Notes: generated by a model not told the origin, from the letters alone. 64,000 bases of DNA from CAVPLM01 sp964497095 (GCA_964497095.1 CAZCCL010000001.1:1-64000); one strand, 5' to 3'. Positions 51,121-60,318 are shown, counted from the stretch's first letter. Made by a program: numbers and translations.

Positions 51121-51854
51121 TCCGGATAGACGGAAACGATGGTCAGCTTGATCCACTCGGTGGCTCTGTGTGTGGTGGTGACGGACTGAAGATCCTTGGT
51201 ATCCAGTAGCTCGACCAGCTGAGTGGCCCCGTTCGAGTATTCAACCTTCAATGACTTGACACGGGCGGCGCTGAAGAAACGATCGTCGTCTTTCTGATAG
51301 CCGTTCGCGATCTCGAGATGGTCGACGACCACCGGCTCCAAGAACTCGAAGCGCACCCATTCACCCGTCCCCGGCCCCTTCCTGCCTTCGGACCACGCCG
51401 TGGTCAGGTCGCCGTCCACCAGGTTGGGTGGGCGGAAGTTGCTGGTCGCGGTCGGTTCCAGCACCGAGGAAGCGGAGGTGGCCCGAGGCCGGATGAGCAT
51501 GGCCGCCTTGGTCGAAGATGAACTGCCGGGGTTGCTGCCGCCACCGCCGGGATTGGCGGAGGACTCGGTGACGATGGTGGCCGTGGTGCCGGTGCGACCG
51601 GCGTAGGGGTCGACCGTCTTGCCCAGATCGAGCCCGCGGTAGACGATGAAACCCAGACTGAACGTCGTGGCCAGCAGAACGAGGAAGAGGGCGAACCCCA
51701 TCGCCACCCCGGCGGGCGTGACCCGGCTGCCCCGGGGCAACGCCCCCCCAGGGACCGAGCCGGTGAGAGAAGCGCCGCAGCGGCTGCAGAACAGCGCACC
51801 GGGCTCGTTCGGAGTCCGACATTGGCGACACCTTATGTAGTCAGCGGGGCTCAT
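51057..51854 (-). CDS. Zinc-ribbon, transmembrane, discoidin/NADase-type glycan-binding-like protein
   Basis: 265 residues. An N-terminal zinc ribbon (C9-x2-C12 ... C24-x2-C27: IRCRQCRTPNEPGALFCSRC), one membrane helix (about 48-72), a Ser/Gly linker, and a galactose-binding-like beta domain (about 130-262) with NLVDGDLTTAWSEG, VRFEFLEPVVVDHLEI and ALSEVRIYA. The ribbon would be cytoplasmic and the beta domain outside. Similar C-terminal modules occur in actinobacterial proteins with NADase-type glycan-binding domains. Ligand unknown. Confidence 0.7.
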   Translation of the reverse strand: MSPADYIRCRQCRTPNEPGALFCSRCGASLTGSVPGGALPRGSRVTPAGVAMGFALFLVLLATTFSLGFIVYRGLDLGKTVDPYAGRTGTTATIVTESSANPGGGGSNPGSSSSTKAAMLIRPRATSASSVLEPTATSNFRPPNLVDGDLTTAWSEGRKGPGTGEWVRFEFLEPVVVDHLEIANGYQKDDDRFFSAARVKSLKVEYSNGATQLVELLDTKDLQSVTTTHRATEWIKLTIVSVYPDYEWEDAALSEVRIYAVPNEQ

Positions 51855-51995
51855 CGGTGGTTGCCGTTCCCGTGATCGCGTGATCGCAGTCGTCGTCGCA
51901 CAAGCAGCAGCCTTCCCCGGCCATTATGGCAGGAAGAGCCGGTCTTCCGGAATACCCAGTCTTGCCAAGGACCCGGTCGGTCGTTCCCCCTCTGC

Positions 51996-52001
51996 TAGAA
52001 T
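51996..52001 (+). promoter_or_regulatory. -10 element of the LsrF-like aldolase gene
   Basis: TAGAAT 42 nt before the ATG at 52043. No good -35 is placed 17 nt upstream. A GGAG ribosome site at 52031 indicates a leadered transcript. Confidence 0.45.
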
Positions 52002-52042
52002 CTGCTGGTCCGTTCAATGCCGGCTCATATGGAGAACCATCC

Positions 52043-52927
52043 ATGCCAGATATCGACAGCCTCAAGGAATCCAAGAACTACTATCTCGACATACCGCAGC
52101 GGCATGAGGCCTTCTTCCTCAAGGGTTCCGTTTCGCTCGACTGGGGCATGCAGAGCCGGCTGGCTCGTATATTCCGCCCTGAATCCGGCCGCACGGTGAT
52201 GCTCGCCGTCGACCACGGCTACTTCCAGGGACCCACTTCAGGTCTGGAGAGAGTGGACGTCAACATCCTTCCGCTGGCCCCGTACTCCGATGCCCTGATG
52301 CTCACGAGGGGCATCCTGCGCTCTATCGTCCCCCCGACCTACGAGCGCGGTGTAGTCATGCGGGCGAGCGGAGGGCCGAGCGTCCTGCGGGAGCTTTCGA
52401 ACGAGCAACTGGCGGTCGACATGGAGGACGCGGTACGCATGAACGTGTCCGCCGTTGCGGTCCAGGTCTTCATCGGCGGGGAATACGAGACTCAGTCGAT
52501 CTACAACATGACCCGTCTGGTCGACATGGGCTACCGCTACGGCATCCCCGTCCTAGGCGTCACTGCGGTGGGCAAGGATATGACCCGGGATGCCCGCTAC
52601 TTCCGGCTGGCCTGCCGCATGGCGGCCGAACTGGGCGCGAATTTCGTCAAGACGTACTACATCGAAGAAGACTTCGAGACCGTGACCGCTTCCTGTCCGG
52701 TCCCCATCGTGATGGCGGGCGGTAAGAAACTCCCCGAGCTGGACGCCCTCACCATGGCGTACAAGGCGGTGAGCGAAGGCGCCTCGGGTGTGGACATGGG
52801 CCGCAACATCTTCCAGTCGGACGCCCCGGTGGCCATGATCCAAGCGGTGAACAAAGTCGTGCACGAGTTCATGAAGCCTGCAGAGGCCTACGAGCTCTTC
52901 CAGACCTTGAGGAACGAGAAGAAGTAG
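52043..52927 (+). CDS. LsrF/DhnA-type class I aldolase
   Basis: 294 residues, very similar in layout to E. coli LsrF (291 residues): SLDWGMQSRLARIF, VMLAVDHGYFQGPTSGLERV, TRGILRSIVPP, VTAVGKDMTRDARYF, the Schiff-base lysine Lys203 in ANFVKTYYIEEDFE (same number as in LsrF), VPIVMAGGKKLPE and GASGVDMGRNIFQSD. LsrF cleaves the phosphorylated AI-2 derivative with CoA; DhnA relatives are fructose-bisphosphate aldolases. No lsr transporter, lsrK, lsrG or lsrR is nearby, so an AI-2 role is doubtful. ATG 52043 has GGAG 8 nt upstream. Confidence 0.85.
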   Translation: MPDIDSLKESKNYYLDIPQRHEAFFLKGSVSLDWGMQSRLARIFRPESGRTVMLAVDHGYFQGPTSGLERVDVNILPLAPYSDALMLTRGILRSIVPPTYERGVVMRASGGPSVLRELSNEQLAVDMEDAVRMNVSAVAVQVFIGGEYETQSIYNMTRLVDMGYRYGIPVLGVTAVGKDMTRDARYFRLACRMAAELGANFVKTYYIEEDFETVTASCPVPIVMAGGKKLPELDALTMAYKAVSEGASGVDMGRNIFQSDAPVAMIQAVNKVVHEFMKPAEAYELFQTLRNEKK

Positions 52928-52991
52928 GGCCACGTTGGGCGGCGTTGACAGGGGCGGCTCCGGGGCCGGCGACTCCTCACCGGGGGGTCCC

Positions 52992-53729
52992 GTGACCGTA
53001 CCTGCTGTCGTTAGCACCTTGGAGCGCCTGCGGTCGCTGTGTCCCACGGTCAGCGTGGGCACTCTCACCGCCGATCTCATGCATCTGGGGGACGAGCTCG
53101 CACTGCTCGAGGAAGCGGGCGTGGGAATGGTGCACGTGGACGTCATGGACGGCTGCTTCTGCCCCGCGCTCACCGTCGGCCCGCCGTACATCAAGGGCCT
53201 ACGCACGCCACTCCTCAAAGATGTGCATCTGATGGTGCACGAGCCTCTTGATCGACTGGGGGACTACGTGGCCGCGGGGGCCGATATCATAACGGTCCAG
53301 GTGGAGTCGGCGGTCCACATCCACCGGGTGCTTCAGCATCTCGGCTCGATGGAACATGTGTCCGGGCCGGGCCGGGGCCTGGTGCGAGGATTGGCGCTCA
53401 ACCCTGGCACCGCCCTGGAGTGGTTGACCGGACCTCTGCTCGACGAGATCGATCTGATCGTGCTTCTGGCCGTGGATCCCGGGTGGAGTGGGCAGGCGCT
53501 TTCCCCCGCTATCTACTCCCGGGTGGCCAAGGTGAAGGAACTGATCGCATCCTCGGGTAGAGAGATCCTGGTTTCCGTCGACGGCGGGGTCACACGAGAC
53601 AACATCGCCGGTCTGGCCGCCTCCGGGGCGGATATCGTCGTCACGGGCAGTGCCGTCTTCGATGGAAAGGCGGCGCTGGCGAATGCCAGGCTCATGCTCT
53701 CGGCCATGCAGGGGGCGGGAGCGGAGTAG
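52992..53729 (+). CDS. Ribulose-phosphate 3-epimerase family protein
   Basis: 245 residues. TIM-barrel epimerase motifs: VSVGTLTADLMHLGDEL, MVHVDVMDGCFCPALTVGP (catalytic Asp and metal ligands), DVHLMVHEPLDRL, LLAVDPGWSGQ and VSVDGGVTRDN. The N-terminal His of canonical Rpe (S-x-L-S-A-D then H) is shifted and the extension is about 20 residues long. Start GTG 52992 is chosen by length; TTG 52935 is in frame. It may act on ribulose-5-P or on an unusual ketose phosphate made by its neighbours. Confidence 0.78.
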   Translation: MTVPAVVSTLERLRSLCPTVSVGTLTADLMHLGDELALLEEAGVGMVHVDVMDGCFCPALTVGPPYIKGLRTPLLKDVHLMVHEPLDRLGDYVAAGADIITVQVESAVHIHRVLQHLGSMEHVSGPGRGLVRGLALNPGTALEWLTGPLLDEIDLIVLLAVDPGWSGQALSPAIYSRVAKVKELIASSGREILVSVDGGVTRDNIAGLAASGADIVVTGSAVFDGKAALANARLMLSAMQGAGAE

Positions 53730-53752
53730 CTCGAGAGCAGAGGTGGCTGTTC

Positions 53753-55999
53753 ATGCGGTCGAAGTGGTCGGAGGAAGAAGCCGCCGGGTTCGTCGCCCGG
53801 TACGCGGCTGAGTGGGGAGAGCCGCTTGCTCTCCGCACCTATTCCAGCCGGCTGCTGGGGGGCGAGCCGACGCTGGTGCTGCATGGGGGCGGCAATTCCT
53901 CGGTCAAGACTCCGTGGAAGAACATCCTCGGGGAGACGGTGGCCGCCGTATTCGTGAAGGCTTCGGGGGTGGACATGGCCCTCATGGAGCCGGGTGATCA
54001 CACCGGTCTCGAGCTGGACTACCTGAGGCGCCTGCGGTTGCTGGCAGGCTTGGACGATGGGCAGATGGTCGACCAACTGAGGACCCATCGGCTGCGGGCG
54101 GACGGCTTGACTCCGTCGATCGAGGCGCTGGTTCATGCGTTTCTCCCGGCCTCCTATGTGGACCACACTCATGCCGACCACATCTTGGCGCTCACGAACC
54201 GGCCTGACGGTGAGGCCCTGGCAGGGCGGGTCCTCGGAGAAGAAGTCATCGTGCTCCCTTACGTCACTCCGGGCTTCGACCTGGCCTTGGCGGCGGTTGC
54301 GGCCCTGGAGGGCCGGACTTCCGCTAGAGGGATGGTCTGGGCGCATCACGGCCTCACGACCTGGGGCGAGTCGGCCCGGGAGTCGTACGAGGCCACGGTC
54401 GACTTGGTATCGCGGGCGGAGCAGTTCCTTGAGGCACATAGGGTGCCACGTCGACCGCCGGCCCATGGCTCCGCGGACCCCGCGCCGCCGACTTTCCCCG
54501 GGGCAGAGGTCGACGCGCCGGCTGTGGAGCCTACGCCCGCCGAGACGCCCTCCGTTGCGGCTACGCCGGCGGAGACCGGAGAGGCCGAAGAGAGACTGGC
54601 GGCGGTGGCGCCGGTGATACGCGGGCTGTTGGCCGCCCGCACCGATGACTGCGACCGGCCCTACCAGCGGGTGGTGCTACAGACGCTCACCGGGCGCGGG
54701 GTCCTAGCTGCTCTCGCCGCACCGGGAGCGCGCGACATGCTGGTCAGCCCGCCGCTCACCACCGATCACCTGATCCGCACCAAAGCGCTGCCGTTGTGGG
54801 TGGAGGGGCTTCCGTACGAGGATCCCGTTGCGCTCCACGAGCGACTCGAGGCGGCGGTCGAAGGCTACTGCACTTCCTACGCGGCCTATCTCGAACGCCA
54901 CGCTCAAGACATGCCACCGGGCATCGAGCCCTTCGATCCTCGGCCGCGGGTGGTTCTCATCCCCGGCCTGGGCGCGCTCTGCGCGGGACCGGACCTGCGC
55001 GAGTCCGTCATCGCCCGTGACATAACCGAGCACGCTCTGGCCGTGAAGACCCTGGTCGCAGAGACCTCTGCGGTGGGAGGCCCGTACCAAGGGTTGCACG
55101 AGGACGAGCTGTTCCGCATGGAGTATCGGCCTCTGCAGCACGCCAAGCTGGCTTCGAGCGCGCCCAAAGCTACTTCGGGCAAAGGCAGGTCCTCGGAGCT
55201 TAGTGGGCAGGTGGCTCTCATCACCGGAGCGGCGGGAGCCATCGGGACCGGCGTCTGCCGGGGTCTTCTGGAGGCCGGCTGCCTGGTAGCCGCCACCGAT
55301 CTGAACGGCGCCCCTCTCGATACCTTGCTTGGGGATATGGAGCGTGATTTCCCCGACAACGTGATCGGCGTACCCCTCGACGTGACGGACGCGGCCTCTG
55401 TGTCGGCCGCTTTCGCCCAGGTGTCGCGCACCTGGGGCGGCATCGATCTGGTGATCGCCAATGCCGGTATCGCCATGGTGGCGCCGCTCACCGAACTGGA
55501 TCTGGAGCGCTATCGCAAGCTCGAACGGGTCAATGTCGAAGGCACTCTGCTGGTCCTTGCCGAGGCGGCTCGATTGTTCCGGCGCCAGAGGACCGGGGGA
55601 GACATCGTGCTCGTCTCCACCAAGAACGTCTTTTCCCCGGGGGCCAGTTTCGGCGCCTACAGCTCTACCAAAGCAGCGGCTCATCAGCTGGCCCGTATCG
55701 CCAGCTTGGAACTGGCCGGGGACGACGTACGGGTCAACATGGTCTCACCCGATGCCGTGTTCTCGTGCGGCACCTGCCGCTCCGGTCTATGGGCGGAGGT
55801 CGGCCCCGAACGGATGAAAGCCCGGGGGTTGGATGAGGCCGGTCTCGAAGCCTACTACCAGAGCAGGAACCTACTGAAGACTCAAGTCACAGCCGCCCAT
55901 GTGGCGAACGCGGTGCTCTTCTTCGCCACCCGCCAGACTCCGACCACCGGGGCCACCATCCCCGTGGATGGCGGACTACCCGATTCGACGCCTCGCTAG
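53753..55999 (+). CDS. Bifunctional class II aldolase / short-chain dehydrogenase (RhaD-like fusion)
   Basis: 748 residues. The aldolase part (about 1-430) has LHGGGNSSVK, FVKASGVDM, the zinc motif VDHTHADHIL and VWAHHGLTTWG. A Pro/Ala/Glu-rich linker (about 235-280) is inserted in it. The SDR part (about 480-745) has the NAD(P) motif LITGAAGAIGTG, IANAGIA and the catalytic YSSTKAA (Y-x3-K). The same fusion is known for rhamnulose-1-P aldolase/lactaldehyde dehydrogenase. No rhamnose isomerase or kinase is adjacent, so the sugar is uncertain. ATG 53753 follows AGAGGTGG. Confidence 0.85.
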   Translation: MRSKWSEEEAAGFVARYAAEWGEPLALRTYSSRLLGGEPTLVLHGGGNSSVKTPWKNILGETVAAVFVKASGVDMALMEPGDHTGLELDYLRRLRLLAGLDDGQMVDQLRTHRLRADGLTPSIEALVHAFLPASYVDHTHADHILALTNRPDGEALAGRVLGEEVIVLPYVTPGFDLALAAVAALEGRTSARGMVWAHHGLTTWGESARESYEATVDLVSRAEQFLEAHRVPRRPPAHGSADPAPPTFPGAEVDAPAVEPTPAETPSVAATPAETGEAEERLAAVAPVIRGLLAARTDDCDRPYQRVVLQTLTGRGVLAALAAPGARDMLVSPPLTTDHLIRTKALPLWVEGLPYEDPVALHERLEAAVEGYCTSYAAYLERHAQDMPPGIEPFDPRPRVVLIPGLGALCAGPDLRESVIARDITEHALAVKTLVAETSAVGGPYQGLHEDELFRMEYRPLQHAKLASSAPKATSGKGRSSELSGQVALITGAAGAIGTGVCRGLLEAGCLVAATDLNGAPLDTLLGDMERDFPDNVIGVPLDVTDAASVSAAFAQVSRTWGGIDLVIANAGIAMVAPLTELDLERYRKLERVNVEGTLLVLAEAARLFRRQRTGGDIVLVSTKNVFSPGASFGAYSSTKAAAHQLARIASLELAGDDVRVNMVSPDAVFSCGTCRSGLWAEVGPERMKARGLDEAGLEAYYQSRNLLKTQVTAAHVANAVLFFATRQTPTTGATIPVDGGLPDSTPR

Positions 56000-56009
56000 G
56001 GAGGGAGGG

Positions 56010-57077
56010 ATGACGCTTCTCGCCCAACCGATTGATCTGCGCAGTGACACGGTCACCAGGCCGAGTCCGGAGATGCGCCGGGCCATGGCCGAGGCTGAGG
56101 TCGGGGACGACGTCTACCGCGAGGACCCGACCATCAACCGTCTCCAGGATCTGGTGGCGGACATGCTGGGTAAGGAAGCGGCCCTTTTCGTGCCTTCGGG
56201 GACGATGAGCAACCAACTTTGCCTGCGCACCTTGACCCGCCCGGGCGACGAAGTCATCGTCCACGAGGACGCCCACGTGCTGCATTATGAGGGTGGTTCC
56301 GCGGCGGCCCTGTCCGGCCTGCAACTGAGGCCGCTTGCCGGGGAACACGGTATCCTCGACCCCGGAGCGGTGGAGGGGGCCATCCGGCCGCTGGGGGAAC
56401 ATTTTGCCCGCACGGGCGCCGTGGAGATGGAGAACACCCACAATCGGTGCGGCGGCACCATCTGGCCCCTGGAAGCGATGGAGGCGGTCGCGCGGCTGGC
56501 TCGAAGGCGCAACATAGGCGTGCATCTGGACGGCGCCCGCATCTGGAACGCCCACAGGGCCACGGGGAGCCCGCTTCGAGCGTATGCGGCCGCGGCCGAC
56601 TCCGTGTCGGTGTGCTTCTCGAAGGGGCTGGGGGCTCCGGTCGGCTCGGCTTTGGCCGGATCGGTCGAGTTCGTGGAGGAAGCACGCGACAATCGCAAGC
56701 GCTACGGCGGAGCGATGCGGCAGGCCGGCATCTTGGCGGCCGCCGCCCTCTATGCGCTGGAGCACAACCTCGATCGTCTGGGGGAGGACCATGAGAAGGC
56801 CCAGGTGTTGGCGGACCTTCTGGGGGAGGTCCCCGGACTCGAGATCGTGCATCCGGTGCAGACCAACATCCTCATCGTCGACGTCGGTCCCTTGGGTGTG
56901 ACGGCGGAGCAGGCGGTGACGGCGCTGCGAGAGCGGGGCGTATGGTGTGGGGAGGCTGCGCCCACCCGAGTGCGGTTCGTGACCCATCTCGATGTCAGCG
57001 CTCGGCAGGTGCGCCTCGCAGCCGAGGAAGCGGCGCGGCTCCTGCCCACGCTCGCTGCCGCGGGGAAGGACAGATGA
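56010..57077 (+). CDS. ltaE: Low-specificity L-threonine aldolase
   Basis: 355 residues, PLP fold type I. IDLRSDTVTRPSPEMR, VGDDVYREDPTI, FVPSGTMSNQL, HVHLDGARIWN-like IGVHLDGARIWNA, and the PLP lysine in VCFSKGLGAPVGS are all present. It cleaves L-threonine/allo-threonine to glycine and acetaldehyde. ATG 56010 is preceded by GAGGGAGG, 10 nt after the aldolase-SDR stop. The stop overlaps the Nudix gene (ATGA). Confidence 0.92.
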   Translation: MTLLAQPIDLRSDTVTRPSPEMRRAMAEAEVGDDVYREDPTINRLQDLVADMLGKEAALFVPSGTMSNQLCLRTLTRPGDEVIVHEDAHVLHYEGGSAAALSGLQLRPLAGEHGILDPGAVEGAIRPLGEHFARTGAVEMENTHNRCGGTIWPLEAMEAVARLARRRNIGVHLDGARIWNAHRATGSPLRAYAAAADSVSVCFSKGLGAPVGSALAGSVEFVEEARDNRKRYGGAMRQAGILAAAALYALEHNLDRLGEDHEKAQVLADLLGEVPGLEIVHPVQTNILIVDVGPLGVTAEQAVTALRERGVWCGEAAPTRVRFVTHLDVSARQVRLAAEEAARLLPTLAAAGKDR

Positions 57078-57556
57078 GTCCCACCGGACCCGCGGGCGAC
57101 CCTCGAGCGCCGTACGCCCGGGTCGCCGTGGTCGGCCTGGTTTCTCGTCACGACGAGCGTTCAGGCGACGACAGATGGCTCCTCGTCCATCGCGAACAGC
57201 CCGCGGACGCCTGGGACCCGCCCGGGGGTCGGATGGAGAAAGACGAAGACCTTGCGGCGGCTGTGATTCGGGAGGTCGCCGAAGAGACCGGGCTGCAGAT
57301 CGAGGTGGGCGGCCCGTGCTACGCACTCTTGACCGTATACAAGGGCGAGCGTCTTCTAGCCGTGAGCATGGCCTGCCGCCCGGCGAGCCACCCCGACCAT
57401 CTGCACCTCGACCCTGAGGCGGCGAGCGAGTGGCACTGGGTCTCATCCGAGGAGTGGGAGCGGCTGGCAGGCCTCGGCGGGAGCAGTTGGTCTGTCGACG
57501 ACGTAAGGAGAGCGACCCGGATGGCCAGGGTCTTGTGGCAAACGGAGGAGCGGTGA
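57074..57556 (+). CDS. Nudix hydrolase
   Basis: 160 residues. The Nudix box is complete: G-x5-E-x7-R-E-x2-E-E-x-G (GGRMEKDEDLAAAVIREVAEETGL, written in two parts: GGRMEKDED and REVAEETGL). It hydrolyses a nucleoside diphosphate linked to X; specificity unknown. ATG 57074 overlaps the ltaE stop and its own stop overlaps the HD gene (GTGA). Confidence 0.87.
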   Translation: MSPTGPAGDPRAPYARVAVVGLVSRHDERSGDDRWLLVHREQPADAWDPPGGRMEKDEDLAAAVIREVAEETGLQIEVGGPCYALLTVYKGERLLAVSMACRPASHPDHLHLDPEAASEWHWVSSEEWERLAGLGGSSWSVDDVRRATRMARVLWQTEER

Positions 57557-58107
57557 ACAGGGACGACGCGCTACGGATCGTGCAGACTCGTGTCGAAAAC
57601 GAGAACCTGGTCAAGCACATGCTGGCCGCCGAGGCGATAATGGGGGCACTGGCGCGGCGACTGGGGGAGGACGAGGGATCGTGGCGGCTGGCCGGACTGC
57701 TCCACGACCTGGATGCCGAAATGACCGCCGATACCATGGAAATGCACGGGGTCCTGACCGTCCAGTGGCTGCGGGAGGAGGGGCTGGACGACGAGGCCGT
57801 CCTGCACGCGATCGCCGCTCACAACTCCGCGAACGGCTCGAGCGTGGAGAGCCGGATGGACAGGGCGCTTTTCGCCGGCGACCCCTTGACCGGCCTGGTG
57901 ACGGCGGCAGCCCTGATCAGACCGGAGAAACGGCTCGAGGCGGTGGAGTTGAAGAGCCTCAAGAAGCGATTCAAGGAGCCCTCGTTCGCCAAGGGGGCCC
58001 GCAGGGAGGACATGATGACCTGTACGGAACTCGGCATCGACCTCGAGGAATTCCTGGCGATAGGACTGGAGGCCATGAAGGAGATAAGCGATGACCTCGG
58101 ACTCTGA
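57553..58107 (+). CDS. HD-domain phosphohydrolase
   Basis: 184 residues. HD motif LLHDLDAEMT with a preceding His (KHMLAAEAIM) and later HAIAAHN provide the metal site of the HD superfamily in its YqeK-like/HDIG-like small form. Substrate unknown. GTG 57553 overlaps the Nudix stop. The 3' end overlaps the DUF2007 gene by 17 nt. Confidence 0.82.
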   Translation: MNRDDALRIVQTRVENENLVKHMLAAEAIMGALARRLGEDEGSWRLAGLLHDLDAEMTADTMEMHGVLTVQWLREEGLDDEAVLHAIAAHNSANGSSVESRMDRALFAGDPLTGLVTAAALIRPEKRLEAVELKSLKKRFKEPSFAKGARREDMMTCTELGIDLEEFLAIGLEAMKEISDDLGL

Positions 58108-58471
58108 GACGAGCCTTCCTGTTCTTCTGACCACGGTCTTCGATCCCCTGGAGGCCGAGATCATCGTGGGCAAGTTGCGCAGCGCCGGGATCGAAGCCAT
58201 GGTCCGCCATGAGGCGCTGTCGGTGGTGTACGGCTTGACCGTGGACGGTTGCGGCCAGCAGGATATCCTGGTGCGCCCCTCCGACCTCGAAGTGGCCCGA
58301 GCGGCCCTCGAGCCGGCGGTCGAGGGCTCGGAGGGCGTGGGTTCCCTAGAGGAGCTCGCGGGTGATGACTCGAGCGCGCCGGACGAGATGGGCGCGCCCG
58401 CAGGTGCCGACCGGTCCGCGGCTGCCGAGCCGCCCGCAGGTGCCGAGCCGCCCGAGGAGGCGAGACGATGA
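58091..58471 (+). CDS. DUF2007-domain protein (putative signal-transducing)
   Basis: 126 residues. Residues about 9-75 have the DUF2007 ferredoxin-like pattern: VLLTTVFDPLEAEIIVGKL, SAGIEAMV, QDILVRPSDLEVARAAL. The C-terminal 50 residues are Ala/Glu/Pro-rich with two PAGA repeats. Function unknown. It overlaps the genes on both sides (17 nt and 4 nt). Confidence 0.75.
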   Translation: MTSDSETSLPVLLTTVFDPLEAEIIVGKLRSAGIEAMVRHEALSVVYGLTVDGCGQQDILVRPSDLEVARAALEPAVEGSEGVGSLEELAGDDSSAPDEMGAPAGADRSAAAEPPAGAEPPEEARR

Positions 58472-59424
58472 AGTCGGTGCTGGGCGTGGATGTCGGGGGG
58501 ACGAAGGTCGCTGTGGGTCCCGTGGACCGGACCGGCAGGCAGTTGGCCCGGCCGCTCATCGAGTCCAGTCAGGCGGTAGGGACGGCGGCCTTCATCGGCG
58601 GTCTGGAGGCCACGTTGCGCAAGGCGATGGCGGATTTCTCGAAGTTCGAACCGGAAGCGGTGGGCTTGGCCTGCGCCGGGACCGTGGACGGCGCCGAGGG
58701 CCTCGTATACTCCTCCCCCAACCTCCCGCTCAAAGAAGTGCCTCTGGCCGGGATACTCCAGAGAGCTCTGGGGATTCCCGTGGTTCTCGAGAACGACGCC
58801 AATGCGGCCGTCCTGGGAGAGGCGGTAGCGGGCGCCGCCGCCGGGTTGCGGCATGTAGTCATGCTGACTCTAGGCACTGGGGTGGGTGGTGGCCTCTTCT
58901 TGAACGGCCGCCTCTACCGGGGCGCGAGCGGCGGGGCCGGCGAGCTAGGGCACGTCATCGTCCAGGCCGATGGCCTGCCCTGCCGATGTGGTAACAACGG
59001 TTGCCTGGAGATGTACGCCTCCGGGATGGCGTTGGGGCGGTTCGCGGAGGTCCGGGCCGGAGATGAGAGAACGGATCCCACGGGCGCCCTAAGCAGACTA
59101 CGAAAACAGGGTCGGCTGACCGGGCGTGAGGTGAGTCGTCTCGCGCGTGAGGGAGACACGGGAGCGCTGGGTGTGGTGCAGGAGTTGGCCGGATGGTTGG
59201 GTATCGGTCTTGTGAACATCACCCATGTCTTCGACCCGGAGATGATCGTGGTCGGCGGAGGGGTGGGAGAACTGGGCGAGTTGCTCATAGGCCCGGCCCG
59301 GGCATTCGTGCAGGAGCATGCCATGCCTCCGGCGCGGGATCGCGTTCGCGTGGCCCCGGCCAAGCTGGGGAACAAGGCCGGTCTCGTCGGTGGCGGGCTG
59401 GCCGCCTGGGAGGCTTTCGGGTGA
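58468..59424 (+). CDS. ROK-family sugar kinase (glucokinase-like)
   Basis: 318 residues. N-terminal ATP-binding VLGVDVGGTKVAVG, catalytic Asp in VVLENDANAAVLGE, LGTGVGGGLFLNG, the ROK zinc motif CRCGNNGCLEMYASG, and MIVVGGGVGE. Most actinobacterial glucokinases are of this type; glucose is likely but not proven. ATG 58468 overlaps the DUF2007 stop (ATGA). pgi at 47.6 kb would take its product. Confidence 0.87.
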   Translation: MKSVLGVDVGGTKVAVGPVDRTGRQLARPLIESSQAVGTAAFIGGLEATLRKAMADFSKFEPEAVGLACAGTVDGAEGLVYSSPNLPLKEVPLAGILQRALGIPVVLENDANAAVLGEAVAGAAAGLRHVVMLTLGTGVGGGLFLNGRLYRGASGGAGELGHVIVQADGLPCRCGNNGCLEMYASGMALGRFAEVRAGDERTDPTGALSRLRKQGRLTGREVSRLAREGDTGALGVVQELAGWLGIGLVNITHVFDPEMIVVGGGVGELGELLIGPARAFVQEHAMPPARDRVRVAPAKLGNKAGLVGGGLAAWEAFG

Positions 59425-59427
59425 GGG

Positions 59428-60318
59428 ATGCTGTACATCTGCCCGACACCCATCGGTAACCTCGGGGACGTCACTCTGCGCGTCCTGGAGACTCTGGGGC
59501 GGGCAGATCTGATCGCCTGCGAGGACACCAGGCGCACCAGGGTCCTACTCGCCCACCACGAGGTCGACGCCGGGCGGCTAATGAGTTTCCACGATCACAA
59601 CGAGGAGCAGAGACTTCAAATGCTGCTCGCGCCCCTCCGCGAGGGCAAAGATGTGGCCCTCGTCTCGGATGCGGGAATGCCGGGGCTCTCGGACCCCGGC
59701 TTCAGCCTGGTGCGGGCATGTGCCGCGGAAGGCATCCCGGTGACGGTGCTCCCGGGCGCTTCGGCCGTCTCGACGGCGCTGGTCCTCTCGGCCGTGCCCG
59801 CCGACCGCTTCGCCTTCGTCGGTTTTCTCGCTCGGGGTAAGCACAAGCTGCAGGCCCAGTTGGAGCTCTTCGAGGGGACGGGGGCCGCTCTGGTGGCCTT
59901 CGAGTCACCTCGGCGGATCCGGACCTCTCTCGCGACCATCGCCGAACGCTGGCCCCAACGCCGCCTCGCTGTGTGCCGAGAGCTGACGAAGCTGCACGAG
60001 GAGGTCGTCCGGGGGACGGCCGCGGAAGTGCTCTGCCGGCTCGGGGATCCCGTGCGGGGCGAGATCGTCGTGGTCTTGGAGGCTCATGGCGAGACCAGGA
60101 GGGAAAGGCCGATCGCCGGCGGGCAAGGCGCACGCGGTACGGGCACCGGCTTGAGCGGTGGGAGAGACTTGGAGGAGCGGGCTGAAGAAGCCCTCGCCCA
60201 GTTGATGGACTCGGGAGTGGGTACCAAGTCGGCGGCCCGGATCACGGCCGATCTGACCGGACTCTCGACTCGGAAGGCATACGCTCTGGCGCTGAAGGCC
60301 AAGGAGCGGGACCGGTGA
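59428..60318 (+). CDS. rsmI: 16S rRNA (cytidine-1402 2'-O)-methyltransferase
   Basis: 296 residues of the tetrapyrrole-methylase fold. LYICPTPIGNLGDVTLR, ACEDTRRTRVLL, SDAGMPGLSDPG, VLPGASAVSTALV, FVGFLARGK and ESPRRI are RsmI signatures. It modifies C1402 in the ribosomal decoding centre. It starts 3 nt after the kinase stop. Confidence 0.94.
   Translation: MLYICPTPIGNLGDVTLRVLETLGRADLIACEDTRRTRVLLAHHEVDAGRLMSFHDHNEEQRLQMLLAPLREGKDVALVSDAGMPGLSDPGFSLVRACAAEGIPVTVLPGASAVSTALVLSAVPADRFAFVGFLARGKHKLQAQLELFEGTGAALVAFESPRRIRTSLATIAERWPQRRLAVCRELTKLHEEVVRGTAAEVLCRLGDPVRGEIVVVLEAHGETRRERPIAGGQGARGTGTGLSGGRDLEERAEEALAQLMDSGVGTKSAARITADLTGLSTRKAYALALKAKERDR

Noticed and set aside
55887..57737. 616-codon minus-strand frame opposite ltaE and Nudix
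   Set aside because: Arg/Ser/Pro-rich shadow; the plus-strand genes carry complete active-site motifs.
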